NCBI GenBank assembly: GCA_026874595.1
Contig: CM049309.1
Coordinates: 43,043,079-43,107,078 of the forward strand
DNA: 64,000 nt
DNA from: Sipunculus nudus
Taxonomy: Eukaryota; Annelida; Sipuncula; Golfingiida; Sipunculidae
Direction of reading: 5' to 3'
Of the stretch, positions 62,801-64,000 are shown one piece after another. The position numbers were made by a program, and so were the translations under genes. A model generated the notes under the pieces. It was given only the letters and a program-made list of their open reading frames with translations, searched no databases and was not told the origin of the DNA. Position 1 is the first letter of the stretch. Each line of letters starts with the position of its first letter.

Positions 62801-64000
62801 TCAGTAACGCCTGAGTAATGGACCGAGAGAAGTTACACCTGACCGAGGCCTTCCCAGCATGCCAAGCGCGGTCGTATGTCCGTCCGTTTTACAGATCTAT
62901 TGACAAGCCAAACGCCGATAATAAAGGAATCACGCCTGACGTCTGCGAATGAATAGAACAATTGATAATGACAGGCAAGAAAAATGTTGTTTACCACAAA
63001 ATAGAAATAAAAGCTTGCATAAACTTATCACAGAGCAGAATTCTTCTGCCAAAGCCCATGCTTAAGTAAGCTAAAAAAAAAATGCTATGTAATTACCCTA
63101 TGGATTGTTGGCATTAATTTTGAAACCCATCGTCTTTCATAGCCGGCGCCATTTTGCTAATTAGCTCAGAGCGTTCATGCTTGGGTAAACCAAGGTTATT
63201 ATGTCATTAGATGGAGAGAGAGAGAAAGAGAGAGAAAGAGAGATTGTGTGTATCAGAGATAGGGGGTATTATTCTGATTCCGGGTCACAACAAGATCTTA
63301 TTATGTTTAGAATAATTGTCAATATTAACATAACATAAACAACCAAGGGTAAAAGACTCTTTAAAACAGGAAATTATTCTTCATATACTGTTTATCTTGT
63401 CTCACCCGGGCGATATTTATTAAACATTTAGATTTATCAATCAGACCTTGATTTATTTATCAGCTAATAAAGAACCAGCTGAATGATGACGTGCATTTTT
63501 CCTTTTCTTATATTAAAAATTATCCTTTAAATACCATATATGAAGATCACCTTAAATCATGCTATAAGCCATTCATGATTTTGTAAAGCAAATCGAATAT
63601 GAATTTCGACTGAAAACATTGTGATATGTTTGTTTGAAAACATTGTGAGATGATTGTTTCAAAATCCAATTCACCTCACGCATTTATTGTAGTTAACTTC
63701 CATTGAACTCACACTCGTGTGCCTCAGGCGTAGACCCTATGTTAAACAGGTCAATTCCTCTAACCCTTATAGTATGTATTTATCAATCAAAATCTCAACA
63801 ATGCTTTGCATGCTCCTTCGCTTATGGATCATCACAATCCAGTTAAAAGACATCTAAAGAAACGTTGCTTTTAAGCCAACCGGAGCAACTTCCCTTTTTG
63901 TTTTGAAATGTTTTTATGTTCTTTTTGTTTACTTGAAAACACGTGACGAATTCATGTTGAATATACTTCTGTCCCCCCTGGCTTAACAAAGAGAAATGTC
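59825..64000. other. Gene-free stretch with possible regulatory islands
   Basis: No supportable gene. A GC-richer, non-repetitive island at about 61540-62010 carries TGACCTTGA (61807-61815, the extended half-site of ERR/FTZ-F1-type nuclear receptors) and CTCATTAGCAAATAAAA (about 61714-61730, homeobox or octamer-like). A second island at 62750-62960 has ATTGATAATGACAGG. A 14-bp palindrome CCGATGGCCATCGG lies at 60969-60982. These are candidate enhancers only. Confidence 0.4.
63214..63242. repeat. Interrupted (AG)n microsatellite
   Basis: AG run with two AAAG interruptions. Confidence 0.9.

Overview
This is an animal nuclear genome window, not a bacterial or organellar one. It is AT-rich by eye and has no dense ORFs, operons or ribosome binding sites. 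Instead it carries long (AT)n, (AG)n and (TG)n microsatellites, two minisatellite arrays, tRNA-derived SINEs, MITEs, a solo LTR and at least two spliced coding exons. The repeat types, including a SINE with a tRNA-like head and a GCGATGGACTAGCGTCCCATC core, a GGCCCATGGGCC-ended element with GTCCGTC words, and GACTCG/TACTCG word clusters, resemble those I associate with marine lophotrochozoans, most likely a bivalve or other mollusc. That assignment is inference from repeat style.

Only one gene is supported, on the + strand. Coding exon 1 (29319-29480) encodes a basic cytoplasmic head and one membrane span. A 14.2 kb intron follows, then exon 2 (43710-43800), which encodes a 30-residue stretch with an unbroken 3-4 heptad pattern. 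The result is the start of a type II (N-in) membrane protein with a juxtamembrane coiled coil; its family is not recognised and the rest probably lies beyond the window. Two other candidate exons are weak (28167-28314 and 58351-58485).

Layout. 1-4 kb: no gene. 4.0-4.33 kb: an (AT)n-flanked 193-bp near-perfect palindrome whose arms each carry a complete hammerhead ribozyme core, one per strand. This is the most interesting item here. 5-6.2 kb: GACTCG word clusters and a minus-strand SINE. 6.9-8.0 kb: a minisatellite of about 143 bp invaded by a MITE. 10.74-11.03 kb: a SINE with a perfect 14-bp target-site duplication. 17.66-20.1 kb: a 41-bp minisatellite with a 123-bp higher-order block, invaded by a 793-bp solo LTR with a 4-bp duplication. 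20-28 kb: mostly featureless. 28.1-43.8 kb: the gene and its long intron, with MITEs and microsatellites. 44.8-54.9 kb: a second SINE copy, a pogo-like MITE between (AT)n tracts, a 0.9-kb inverted repeat, and a roughly 1.25-kb element built of degenerate internal repeats of about 150 bp. 55-64 kb: a fourth MITE copy, (AT)n, and GC-richer non-repeat islands that may be regulatory.

Almost all open frames of 60-130 codons are chance ORFs or repeat read-through and are not annotated as genes. The longest (343 codons, minus strand) is the 41-bp minisatellite read through.
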